The translations under genes and the position numbers were made by a program. The notes below the pieces were generated by a model, which did not search any database, was not told the origin of the DNA, and saw only the letters and a list, made by a program, of their open reading frames with translations. A DNA stretch of 64,000 bases from Micavibrio sp. (GTDB lineage: Bacteria > Pseudomonadota > Alphaproteobacteria > Micavibrionales > UBA2020). Position 1 is the stretch's first letter. The number at the start of each line of letters is the position of its first letter. The DNA lies in NCBI GenBank assembly GCA_028283745.1, contig JAPWJZ010000008.1:623290-687289 (forward strand), in the 5' to 3' direction. Positions 1-7,322 of this stretch are shown in pieces.

Positions 1-1095
1 CGGGTTTACGGCAGCGGCGACTTCCCGCGCGTGCAGCGCCTTGCGAGTGACGCCGTCAGCCTGACCGCCGTTATCATCCTTGTCGCCAGCGTCATCGGGT
101 TTTTTGCGCAGGAGCATATCTTCAAGCTCATGGGCGCAACGCCGGATTTAATGCCGCTGATCCGCAGCTACATGAACATCTGGTACATCGGCATGCCATT
201 CATGGGCGTGATGATGAACGGTAACGCCTGCATCCGCGCCACCGGCGATACGCGGTTTGTGTCGCACATGATGACGCTGCTGTCGGTCACCAATATCCTG
301 CTCGACCCGTGCCTTATCTTCGGTTTCGGCCCGTTCCCGCAAATGGGCATGGCGGGCGCGGCGGCAACGCACGTGGTGGCCGCCTATGTCACCTGCATGG
401 TGTCGCTTTACGTCATCATCTTTAAAAAGAAGATGATAAGAACCGACCTTATCATCCACCCCGGCCTGATGGATTCATGGAAGCGCGTGCTGCATGTGGC
501 CATTCCCTCCGTCATCAGCAACCAGATCGCCCCCATTTCCGCCGCCATTATTACCTGGATGGCCGCGCGCTTCGGCGGGGAAGCGGTGGCGGCGCTGGGC
601 GTGGCCAGCCGCATTGAAGGCCTTGCTATTCTGGTGTTCTATTCCATGGGTGCCAGCGTTTCCATTTTCACCGGGCAAAACTTCGGCGCGGGAAATCTTG
701 GCCGCATCAAGGAAGTGACGGAGACGGCTTCGCGCTACGCGGTCATCTGGGGTTTTTTCACGGCGGCAATTTTATGGCTCTTCGCGCTTGAAATTCCGGC
801 TCTGTTTGACAAAAATCCCCTGGTGATTGCCTATACCGGCCATTACCTGCAGTGGGTGCCCATCAGCTATGGCGCTTTCGGCATGATGGTTGTTTCCAAC
901 GCAGCGCTGAATTCCATGGGCAAGCCTATGCAGGCAACCGTGCTTATCCTGCTGCGCTCCGTCATTATTTATGTGCCGTTTGCCTACCTGTTGCAGCACT
1001 ACATGGGCTTTCAGGGCATTCTGGTGGCCTTGATGGTGACGAACTTCGCCGTCGGGCTTGTCTCCTACCTTTGGAACCGCGAGGTGGCATCGTGA
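1..1095 (+). CDS. MATE family efflux transporter, 5' truncated by window edge
   Basis: Multidrug and toxic compound extrusion (MATE/NorM-like) transporter, an inner-membrane antiporter. About 364 codons are visible. The frame is open to base 1, so the gene starts upstream, and a GTG at 31 is internal. MATE proteins are usually near 450 residues, so roughly the first 90 are missing. Many hydrophobic helices alternate with short loops; the MGA.P tract and the GLxxRIEG-like segment midway (ALGVASRIEGLA) are typical of the two-fold repeat of the family. The stop overlaps the GTG start of the next gene by 4 bp, so it is probably co-transcribed with the amine oxidase. The substrate cannot be inferred. 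Confidence 0.9.
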   Translation, partial: RVYGSGDFPRVQRLASDAVSLTAVIILVASVIGFFAQEHIFKLMGATPDLMPLIRSYMNIWYIGMPFMGVMMNGNACIRATGDTRFVSHMMTLLSVTNILLDPCLIFGFGPFPQMGMAGAAATHVVAAYVTCMVSLYVIIFKKKMIRTDLIIHPGLMDSWKRVLHVAIPSVISNQIAPISAAIITWMAARFGGEAVAALGVASRIEGLAILVFYSMGASVSIFTGQNFGAGNLGRIKEVTETASRYAVIWGFFTAAILWLFALEIPALFDKNPLVIAYTGHYLQWVPISYGAFGMMVVSNAALNSMGKPMQATVLILLRSVIIYVPFAYLLQHYMGFQGILVALMVTNFAVGLVSYLWNREVAS

Positions 1096-2396
1096 CGGAG
1101 CCACGCCTTAAAATCGCCATCATCGGCACCGGCGTTGCGGGCAACGGCGCGGCATGGCTGCTGCACAAGGCGCATGACATTACCGTGTACGAAAAAAACG
1201 ATTATGTCGGCGGCCATTCCAATACCGTGCTTACGCCCAAAGGCACGCCGGTAGATACCGGCTTTATCGTTTACAATACGGCAACCTACCCCAACTTCAT
1301 TGCCATGACCGCGGCGTTGCAGGTGGCAACGAAGGAAAGCAATATGTCCTTCGCCGTCAGCCTGAACGACGGCGCGCTTGAATATTCCGGCGACAGCATC
1401 AACACACTGTTCGTGCAGCGGCGCAACCTGTTCAGCCGCCGCTTTCACCGCATGTGGCTGGATATTGTGCGCTTCTACCGCGAAGCCCCGCGCTTTCTGG
1501 AGGATAACCCCGGCACGGAACTGACGCTGGGCGCGTATTTGACGGAAAATAATTACGGCGCAGGGTTCAGCGAGGAACACCTGCTGCCCATGGGCGCTGC
1601 GATTTGGTCAATGACGAAAGACGGCATGAACGGTTTTCCGCTTGCCAGCTTCATCCGCTTTTTCAAAAACCACGGCCTTATGAAACTTGCCAACCGCCCC
1701 GCATGGCGCACGGTGGAGGGCGGCAGCAGGTCCTATGTCGAAAAGCTGACAACGGGGTTTAAGGACAAAATCCGCACCGGCTGCGGCGTTGAGCGCATCG
1801 AGCGCATGGGTGATAAAGTGTACGTGCGCGATGTGCGCGGCGGTTTGAATATTTTTGACCACGTCATCATCGCCGCCCATGCGGATGAAGCGCTGGGCAT
1901 GCTGGCGGAACCGACGGCAGATGAAAAGCGCATTCTGGGCGCCATACAGTACAGCAAAAACCGCGCCATCCTGCATCAGGACGAAAAGTTGATGCCGCAT
2001 TTGCGCAAGGCCTGGGCCAGCTGGAATTACCTTGGCATTACCGGCGGCGCCAACCCCGCCGTGTCGCTTACCTACTGGATGAACCGGCTGCAGGGCATCC
2101 CTGAAAGCGAGCCGTTGTTTGTGTCGCTTAACCCGCTGACCGTGCCGCAAAATGTGCTGAAGGAAATACGTTATCACCACCCCGTTTTCAACCGCGCAAC
2201 GGTGGAAGCGCAGGGGCAGCTGGGAAAAATTCAGGGTGTTAAAAATACGTGGTTCTGCGGATCTTATGCCGGCTATGGCTTCCATGAAGACGCGCTGGCC
2301 GCAGGGCTGACGGTGGCTGAAAACTTTGGTGTGCGCCGCCCGTGGACGGTGCAGGAATCATCCCCCGCCGCGCGCAATGCGCGCAAAACGGCCTGA
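1092..2396 (+). CDS. FAD-dependent amine oxidase/desaturase-like flavoprotein
   Basis: A 434-residue flavoprotein of the NAD(P)-binding/amine oxidase superfamily, of the type encoded beside DUF1365 and Cfa-like methyltransferases. The FAD-binding motif GTGVAG is at residues 12-17, the ribose-binding Glu is E34 and a GGH follows at 40-42. The C-terminal FAD segment (CGSYAGYGFHEDALAAG) is near 395-412. The GTG start at 1092 overlaps the MATE stop (GTGA) and places the Rossmann motif at the usual distance; an upstream open frame is only a shadow of the MATE gene. In Rhodobacter, relatives in such clusters act in modifying unsaturated membrane acyl chains. A similar lipid role here is inference. 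Confidence 0.88.
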   Translation: MTEPRLKIAIIGTGVAGNGAAWLLHKAHDITVYEKNDYVGGHSNTVLTPKGTPVDTGFIVYNTATYPNFIAMTAALQVATKESNMSFAVSLNDGALEYSGDSINTLFVQRRNLFSRRFHRMWLDIVRFYREAPRFLEDNPGTELTLGAYLTENNYGAGFSEEHLLPMGAAIWSMTKDGMNGFPLASFIRFFKNHGLMKLANRPAWRTVEGGSRSYVEKLTTGFKDKIRTGCGVERIERMGDKVYVRDVRGGLNIFDHVIIAAHADEALGMLAEPTADEKRILGAIQYSKNRAILHQDEKLMPHLRKAWASWNYLGITGGANPAVSLTYWMNRLQGIPESEPLFVSLNPLTVPQNVLKEIRYHHPVFNRATVEAQGQLGKIQGVKNTWFCGSYAGYGFHEDALAAGLTVAENFGVRRPWTVQESSPAARNARKTA

Positions 2397-2407
2397 CGGA
2401 AGCGGGC

Positions 2408-3190
2408 ATGGCCAATTCCTGCATATATTTCGGCCATGTCATGCACCAGCGGCTGCGACCCTTCATGCACCGCTTCCGCTACCGTATTTTTTCGCTGCTG
2501 ATCGACCTTGATGAACTGGAGAGCTTGCAGCGCCACGGCAAAATCATTTCCGGCAACCGCTTTAATATTTTCAGCGTCTATGACCGCGACCATGCGCGGC
2601 GCGACGGTTCATCCGCCAAGGCATGGGTGCTGGAACATGCCGCCGCGCGCGGGCTTGACCTTGCGGGCGGTAAAATATTCATGCTCTGCTTCCCGCGGTT
2701 GTTCGGCTATGTCTTTAACCCGCTCACCATGTATTTCTGCCGTACCGCGAACGGTGATTTAGCCGCCATTCTGTACGAAGTCAAAAATACCTTCGGCGAC
2801 CAGCACGGTTATTTCATGCCCATTGACCGGCAGGCCATGCCCATTGATAGACAGGCGGGGCAGGATATATTCCAGCACGGCCATTTAAAGGAATTTCACG
2901 TTTCGCCGTTTCTGGATGTTGCGGGCGAATATGCCTTTACCGTGCGTGACCCTGCAGAAAAACTTTCAGTCCTTATCCGCCACAAAGATGATAAAGGCGA
3001 CCTGCTGCTGGCGACATGGAACGGCAGGCGCGCGCCCTTGGCCGCGCCGCAATTGCTGAAGGCGCTGCTGCTGTTCCCGTTCCAGGCCATGACGGTGGTC
3101 CTTGCCATTCACTGGCAGGCGCTGCGGTTATGGCTGAAGGGCGCAAAATTTTACAGCCGCCCGCAACCGCCTGAAAACGATATAACATAG
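2408..3190 (+). CDS. DUF1365 family protein
   Basis: A 260-residue DUF1365 protein of unknown biochemistry. The family hallmarks are an N-terminal HVMHQRLRPFMHRFRYRIF-type segment and a central FGYVFNPLTMYFC block. It almost always lies between an amine oxidase and a Cfa-like methyltransferase, as here. ATG 2408 is preferred because it follows a GGAAG-type ribosome site 11 bp after the upstream stop and starts like other family members. An in-frame 21-bp tandem duplication gives MPIDRQA twice (2816-2857). It probably helps modify fatty acyl chains with its neighbours (inference). Confidence 0.87.
   Translation: MANSCIYFGHVMHQRLRPFMHRFRYRIFSLLIDLDELESLQRHGKIISGNRFNIFSVYDRDHARRDGSSAKAWVLEHAAARGLDLAGGKIFMLCFPRLFGYVFNPLTMYFCRTANGDLAAILYEVKNTFGDQHGYFMPIDRQAMPIDRQAGQDIFQHGHLKEFHVSPFLDVAGEYAFTVRDPAEKLSVLIRHKDDKGDLLLATWNGRRAPLAAPQLLKALLLFPFQAMTVVLAIHWQALRLWLKGAKFYSRPQPPENDIT
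2816..2857 (+). repeat. 21-bp in-frame tandem duplication in the DUF1365 gene
   Basis: Two adjacent 21-bp units (2816-2836, 2837-2857) both encode MPIDRQA. They differ at a few wobble or first positions (GACCGGCAGGCC against GATAGACAGGCG), so the duplication is not very recent. Confidence 0.8.
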
Positions 3191-3330
3191 GTTGTTACAA
3201 TATAAGTCATTGAATGAATGGAACAAATTATAACCCTCGGTTATTTGCTCTCTGGCTGTAACCAAACGGCCTGTAAATCCGAATAACGTACTAGCCTTTT
3301 TCTCACCTTTTTTGCCGCGAGTGCAATGCC

Positions 3331-4563
3331 ATGACTCTGGACCATAACGCGGCCCCCGCGACATCACCCCTTCAGGAAATGAAGTACCAGCCATCCCCCG
3401 CGCTGCGCCTGTTGCTGGGGCTTGCGTCCAACTGGCAGATCGGCACGGCGCATGTGCAGCTGCCGAACGGCGAAACATTGTCGTTCAAGGGGCAAAAACA
3501 GGGGCCGGAGGCGACATTGCAGGTGAAGCGCGACCGTTTCGCCCGCCGCTCCATTCTGGGCGGGCAACTTGGCTTTTGCGAAGGTTACCTTGACGGGGAC
3601 TGGGCCAGCCCCGACCCCGCGCGGTGGATGGAGCTGTTTCTGCGCAATGAACACGCCATGCAACAGGCCTTGGTGGGCAAGCCGCTGCAGCGCGGCTTCA
3701 TGAAGGTAGTGCATGCGCTGCGCCCTAATACACGCAAGGGTTCGCGCAAAAACATCAGCCAGCACTATGACCTTGGCAATGATTTTTACGCCCACTGGCT
3801 TGACCCGTCCATGACATATTCATCCGCGTTGTATGGTGACGCGGTCATGACGCTGGAGCAGGCGCAGGAAAATAAAAACCGCGTGCTGGCCGAGCGTTTG
3901 GGCATTACGGCGCAGCACCGCGTGCTTGAAATTGGCTGCGGCTGGGGCGGCTTTTCCGAATACGTCGCAAAAAACATTGGCGCACGCGTGACGGCCATTA
4001 CCATTTCGCAGCAGCAGTTTGAATATGCCCGCGACCGCATTGCCAAGGCCGGGCTTTCAAAACTCGTCGATATTCAATTCAAGGATTACCGCGACGTTAC
4101 CGGCAGCTATGACCGCATTGTGTCGATTGAAATGATCGAGGCGGTGGGGGAATTATACTGGCCGGAATATTTTAAAATTCTTAACAACCGCCTGAACCCC
4201 GGGGGCCGCGCGGGCATCCAGGCCATCACGATTGATGAAGGCTGGTTTAACGATTACCGCAACACGGCGGATTTTATTCAAAAATACATCTTCCCCGGCG
4301 GCATGCTGCCCACCAAAAGCATCATCCGCCAGCAGGCGGAAGCGGCGGGCATGAACCTTGAAAGCATGGACGGCTTCGGGGCAGATTACGCGCGCACCCT
4401 GCGCGAATGGCAGGAAAAATTCCAGCAGCAATGGCCGCAGATCGCCAGCGCCCATTTTGATGACCGCTTCAAGCGCATATGGGAGCTGTATCTTGCTTAT
4501 TGCGAAGCGGGGTTTAACGCCCGTACGATTGATGTGGTGCATGCGGTTATGACGAAGTATTAA
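3331..4563 (+). CDS. Cyclopropane-fatty-acyl-phospholipid synthase family methyltransferase
   Basis: A 410-residue SAM-dependent methyltransferase of the Cfa/mycolic acid family, which transfers a methylene or methyl group to the double bond of phospholipid acyl chains. The family QHYDLGNDFY motif is near residues 144-153 and the SAM motif EIGCGWGG near 199-206; an SIEMIEAVG segment follows, as in Cfa. The 140-bp AT-rich gap upstream suggests it may have its own promoter in addition to read-through from DUF1365. Its stop overlaps the stop of the convergent NTF2-like gene. Clusters of this composition in Rhodobacter also make methylated or furan-type fatty acids, so the exact product (cyclopropane or other) is open. 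Confidence 0.9.
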   Translation: MTLDHNAAPATSPLQEMKYQPSPALRLLLGLASNWQIGTAHVQLPNGETLSFKGQKQGPEATLQVKRDRFARRSILGGQLGFCEGYLDGDWASPDPARWMELFLRNEHAMQQALVGKPLQRGFMKVVHALRPNTRKGSRKNISQHYDLGNDFYAHWLDPSMTYSSALYGDAVMTLEQAQENKNRVLAERLGITAQHRVLEIGCGWGGFSEYVAKNIGARVTAITISQQQFEYARDRIAKAGLSKLVDIQFKDYRDVTGSYDRIVSIEMIEAVGELYWPEYFKILNNRLNPGGRAGIQAITIDEGWFNDYRNTADFIQKYIFPGGMLPTKSIIRQQAEAAGMNLESMDGFGADYARTLREWQEKFQQQWPQIASAHFDDRFKRIWELYLAYCEAGFNARTIDVVHAVMTKY

Positions 4564-4997
4564 GCCTGCACGCGGCGGCGGAGCATGCGCAATACGGCGC
4601 CGATAACGGGCAAATGCTCGTACAACCCCTGCGCGGCATCCCAGAAATCAATGTGGCTTGAAACTTTGCCGTCTGCTGCGAAGGTCACGTCGCTCATGCC
4701 CTCCACCATAATCGTCTCGCCCTTGCCGCCTACGCGGTAGGTGAAGCGCCAGCGCAGGTAGCAGGTGGCATCGCCGTTCCAGCCGCTGCCGGTCACATGG
4801 AAGTCGGGCGTGCCGACTGTTTTGAACATATCGGTAAAAACGCGGTCGATTTTATCAAGCCCGCGCACATCGTTAAACGGGTCCTTGAACCGCGCATCCT
4901 CCGTAAATACGGTATGCGCCTGCGGCAGCGTTTCCGGCGACAGGGTTTCATAGAAGGCGATGTAGCGCTTTAAGGCGTCATCCAGCGGGTGGGTCAT
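4560..4997 (-). CDS. NTF2-like/SnoaL-like family protein
   Basis: A 145-residue NTF2-fold protein (nuclear transport factor 2/SnoaL-like), a cone-shaped fold that binds small hydrophobic ligands or acts as an isomerase-type enzyme. It starts with a helix followed by the typical FTEDARFKDPFNDVRG turn and ends with strands carrying WRFTYRV and FWDAAQGLYEHLP. Its ATG overlaps the stop of the SDR gene (ATGA), so translation is coupled. In many proteobacteria this pair accompanies the amine oxidase/DUF1365/Cfa set, suggesting a shared membrane-lipid or photo-oxidative stress role (inference). No specific substrate is visible. Confidence 0.85.
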   Translation of the reverse strand: MTHPLDDALKRYIAFYETLSPETLPQAHTVFTEDARFKDPFNDVRGLDKIDRVFTDMFKTVGTPDFHVTGSGWNGDATCYLRWRFTYRVGGKGETIMVEGMSDVTFAADGKVSSHIDFWDAAQGLYEHLPVIGAVLRMLRRRVQA

Positions 4998-5791
4998 GCT
5001 TTTGTCGCCTTGCGGGCAATGGCCTGGTACATCCTGTCCGGCAGCAGGCCCAGCAGCTTCAGCAAAAAGGCAAAGCGGCGGGGGAAGGCAATTTCGAAAC
5101 GGTTGGTCTTGAGACCGTCGGTAATGCGCTTTGCGGCTTCACCGGCATCAATCAAAAACGGCATCTTGAACTTGTTTTTCGCGGTTAGCGGCGTGCGCAC
5201 AAAACCGGGGTTGATGATCTGTACTTTAATGCCATAGGCCTTGCCCATGATGGCGAGCGATTCCGCAAAGTTGATAAGGGCGGCCTTCGACGAACCGTAG
5301 CCCAGCGAGTGCGGCAGCCCGCGATAGCCCGCAACCGACGACACAATGGCGATGTGCCCCTTGTGCCGTGAAATAAACCGCGGCAGCAAGGCTTCCACGC
5401 AAAAGACCGTGCCGAACAGGTTGAGGCTGACCTGCGAAATAAAGTCGTCGCTTTTGAACGTATCAAGATTTTCTGAAATGTAGGAACCGGCGTTCAGCAC
5501 CGCCATATCAATGGGGCCGTAACGGGTTTCAATATCCGCCACTAGCGCCTGCATCGCGTCTTTGTCGGTAACGTCGCCCTGCAGCGGAATAATGCGGCCC
5601 TTGAATTCGGACGCAAGCTTGCCCATGTTCGCCAGCTTGTCATGGCTGCGGGCGGTGATGATAACATCCCAGCCCTGCTGCGCCAGCGCAATGGCGGTGG
5701 CAGCGCCAATACCCGTTGACGCGCCCGTCACCCACGCAAGAGGGTTTTTTGCGCTGGCATTATTGGCGGTCTGGGCTGTGTCGCTCATCAT
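4994..5791 (-). CDS. Short-chain dehydrogenase/reductase (SDR)
   Basis: A classical SDR of about 265 residues with the NAD(P)-binding TGASTGIG at 22-29, an NAG motif near 98 and the catalytic Ser...YxxxK (YGSSK near 163-167). The C-terminus is basic and hydrophobic (FAFLLKLLGLLP), which could touch the membrane. Two adjacent ATGs (5791, 5788) lie behind an AAAGG; longer in-frame extensions upstream have no SDR similarity. It is the first gene of a two-gene unit with the NTF2-like gene and converges on the lipid cluster. Reduction of a lipid-derived carbonyl is plausible but not shown. Confidence 0.88.
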   Translation of the reverse strand: MMSDTAQTANNASAKNPLAWVTGASTGIGAATAIALAQQGWDVIITARSHDKLANMGKLASEFKGRIIPLQGDVTDKDAMQALVADIETRYGPIDMAVLNAGSYISENLDTFKSDDFISQVSLNLFGTVFCVEALLPRFISRHKGHIAIVSSVAGYRGLPHSLGYGSSKAALINFAESLAIMGKAYGIKVQIINPGFVRTPLTAKNKFKMPFLIDAGEAAKRITDGLKTNRFEIAFPRRFAFLLKLLGLLPDRMYQAIARKATKA

Positions 5792-5897
5792 GCGGCGGGA
5801 AGACCTTTTGCTTTTCTTTGAATATAAAGCATGCGGAGATTTTGCGCAGCAGGCTCGCGCAAAATATTCATTAGTCATAATATGAAGCGGGTGAAAC

Positions 5898-7154
5898 TCA
5901 GCCAAATTTGCGCTGGCTGTCAAACCCAAGGCCAAGAGCGACGGAGGAGAGCTTGTTTTCCTCCGAAATTTCCGCAGCCGGGAAGCGCGTGCGTACAAGG
6001 TTTTTTAGCAGCGGCGTTTCCGTCGGCCCCCCGGTCAGGATAATGATCTCGATTTTATCCGCCGTCACGTTCGCGCCCGCAAGGCATTCATCCATCGCCT
6101 GGCCGATTTTCTCGACGCTGACTTCGGCCGAGGCATCAAAGGCTTCGCGTGTCAGCGGCAGGTGGAAGTCGCTTTCGACAAAATTCAGGTCGGCATCATG
6201 CGCGGTTGCGGCGGTGAGGGTGATTTTGGCTTCCTCCACGGTGGCCAAAATGCGGTGGCCAATTTCACGCTCCACCGCGTTCACGAAGCGGCCGAATTTT
6301 TTGGGCGAGTGTGATTCTGCCAGAATGTCATCCAGCATCTTGCGGTTGCGCGGGGTGTACAGGAAGTTGACCTTCGACCATTCCGATAGCTCATGGAAGG
6401 GTGATGCCGGCACATGCAGCCGCTTGCCGCCGTAGGTGGATTTGCTGCCGAAGGCGGGCATGAAGCAGGCAAGGCTGAAGCCCTTGTCAAAATCGTTGCC
6501 GCCAACGCGCACGCCCGCGTTGCCTAAAATATCACCGCTGCGGTCATCCTTCGCCGCATAGTCGCGGCAGACGCGAATAACGGTGAAGTCAGACGTGCCG
6601 CCGCCAATGTCGACCACCAGCGCCAGCTTTTCTTTCGCCACGTTTTGTTCGTGCGCGAAAGCGGCGGCGATGGGTTCAAACTGGAACAGCACATCCTTAA
6701 AGCCCTGCGCGCGCGCAATGGCGGCAAGCTCGTCTTCCGCACGGCCGTCGGCACCGGGGTCATGGTCAATGAAATGGACGGGGCGGCCCATGACGACACT
6801 GTCAAGCGTCTGTCCGCCGGATTTTTCCGCCCCTGTTTTCAGGTGGCGGATAAAATCGCCGATAATATCTTCAAATTTCTTGATCTTGCCGTTCACCACC
6901 GTGCCCTGCGCCATCAGCGAGGTGCCAAGAATGCGCTTCAGGCTGCGCATAAAACGGCCTTCTTCGCCTTCAAAGAACAGCTTTTGCGCCTGCCGCCCAT
7001 AGGTGGGCGTGCGCGACGCCGCATAGAAAATGGCGCTGGGCAGCGTTGCGCTGTCACCTTCTACGGGCAGAAGCCGGATGTTGTTATTGTGGGGCGCCGC
7101 AATGGCCGAATTGGAGGTGCCGAAATCAATGCCGCAATAGCTGGTCCTTGTCAT
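5898..7154 (-). CDS. Hsp70 family protein, YegD-like
   Basis: A 418-residue actin-fold ATPase of the Hsp70 superfamily, shorter than DnaK and close in length to E. coli YegD (about 450). Phosphate-1 DFGTSNS is at residues 10-16, phosphate-2 DIGGGTSDFT near 190 and the adenosine motif LTGGPTETP near 375. No DnaK-type substrate-binding domain follows. ATG 7154 is chosen because it lies behind GGAAGGAAC and leaves the phosphate-1 loop at the normal distance from the start. A good sigma-70 promoter lies 33 bp upstream (7187-7215). Its client and function are unknown. Confidence 0.9.
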   Translation of the reverse strand: MTRTSYCGIDFGTSNSAIAAPHNNNIRLLPVEGDSATLPSAIFYAASRTPTYGRQAQKLFFEGEEGRFMRSLKRILGTSLMAQGTVVNGKIKKFEDIIGDFIRHLKTGAEKSGGQTLDSVVMGRPVHFIDHDPGADGRAEDELAAIARAQGFKDVLFQFEPIAAAFAHEQNVAKEKLALVVDIGGGTSDFTVIRVCRDYAAKDDRSGDILGNAGVRVGGNDFDKGFSLACFMPAFGSKSTYGGKRLHVPASPFHELSEWSKVNFLYTPRNRKMLDDILAESHSPKKFGRFVNAVEREIGHRILATVEEAKITLTAATAHDADLNFVESDFHLPLTREAFDASAEVSVEKIGQAMDECLAGANVTADKIEIIILTGGPTETPLLKNLVRTRFPAAEISEENKLSSVALGLGFDSQRKFG

Positions 7155-7186
7155 GGGCCTTGTTCCTTCCACAGCGAAAGGGGGTG

Positions 7187-7215
7187 AATATACTTGAGAG
7201 ATCGTCCGGATGCAA
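7187..7215 (-). promoter_or_regulatory. Sigma-70-type promoter for the YegD-like Hsp70 gene
   Basis: On the minus strand TTGCAT (-35, 7215-7210) and TATATT (-10, 7192-7187) are separated by exactly 17 bp. The site is 33 bp upstream of the ATG at 7154. Confidence 0.6.
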
Positions 7216-7280
7216 GTATTTACCAGAAAGCTTTCAAATTAATTCTGTTCACAGCGTCTTATGTTTACAATTTTGCCGCT

Positions 7281-7295
7281 TTAATTCATGTTTAA
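7281..7295 (+). promoter_or_regulatory. CtrA-type box TTAA-N7-TTAA upstream of the SpeE-like membrane gene
   Basis: TTAA (7281-7284), seven bases, TTAA (7292-7295), matching the alphaproteobacterial CtrA full-site pattern. It lies 27 bp before the ATG at 7323. In an AT-rich intergenic region one chance match is quite possible. Confidence 0.35.
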
Positions 7296-7322
7296 AAAAA
7301 CTGTTTTATAAGGAATTTTTAA

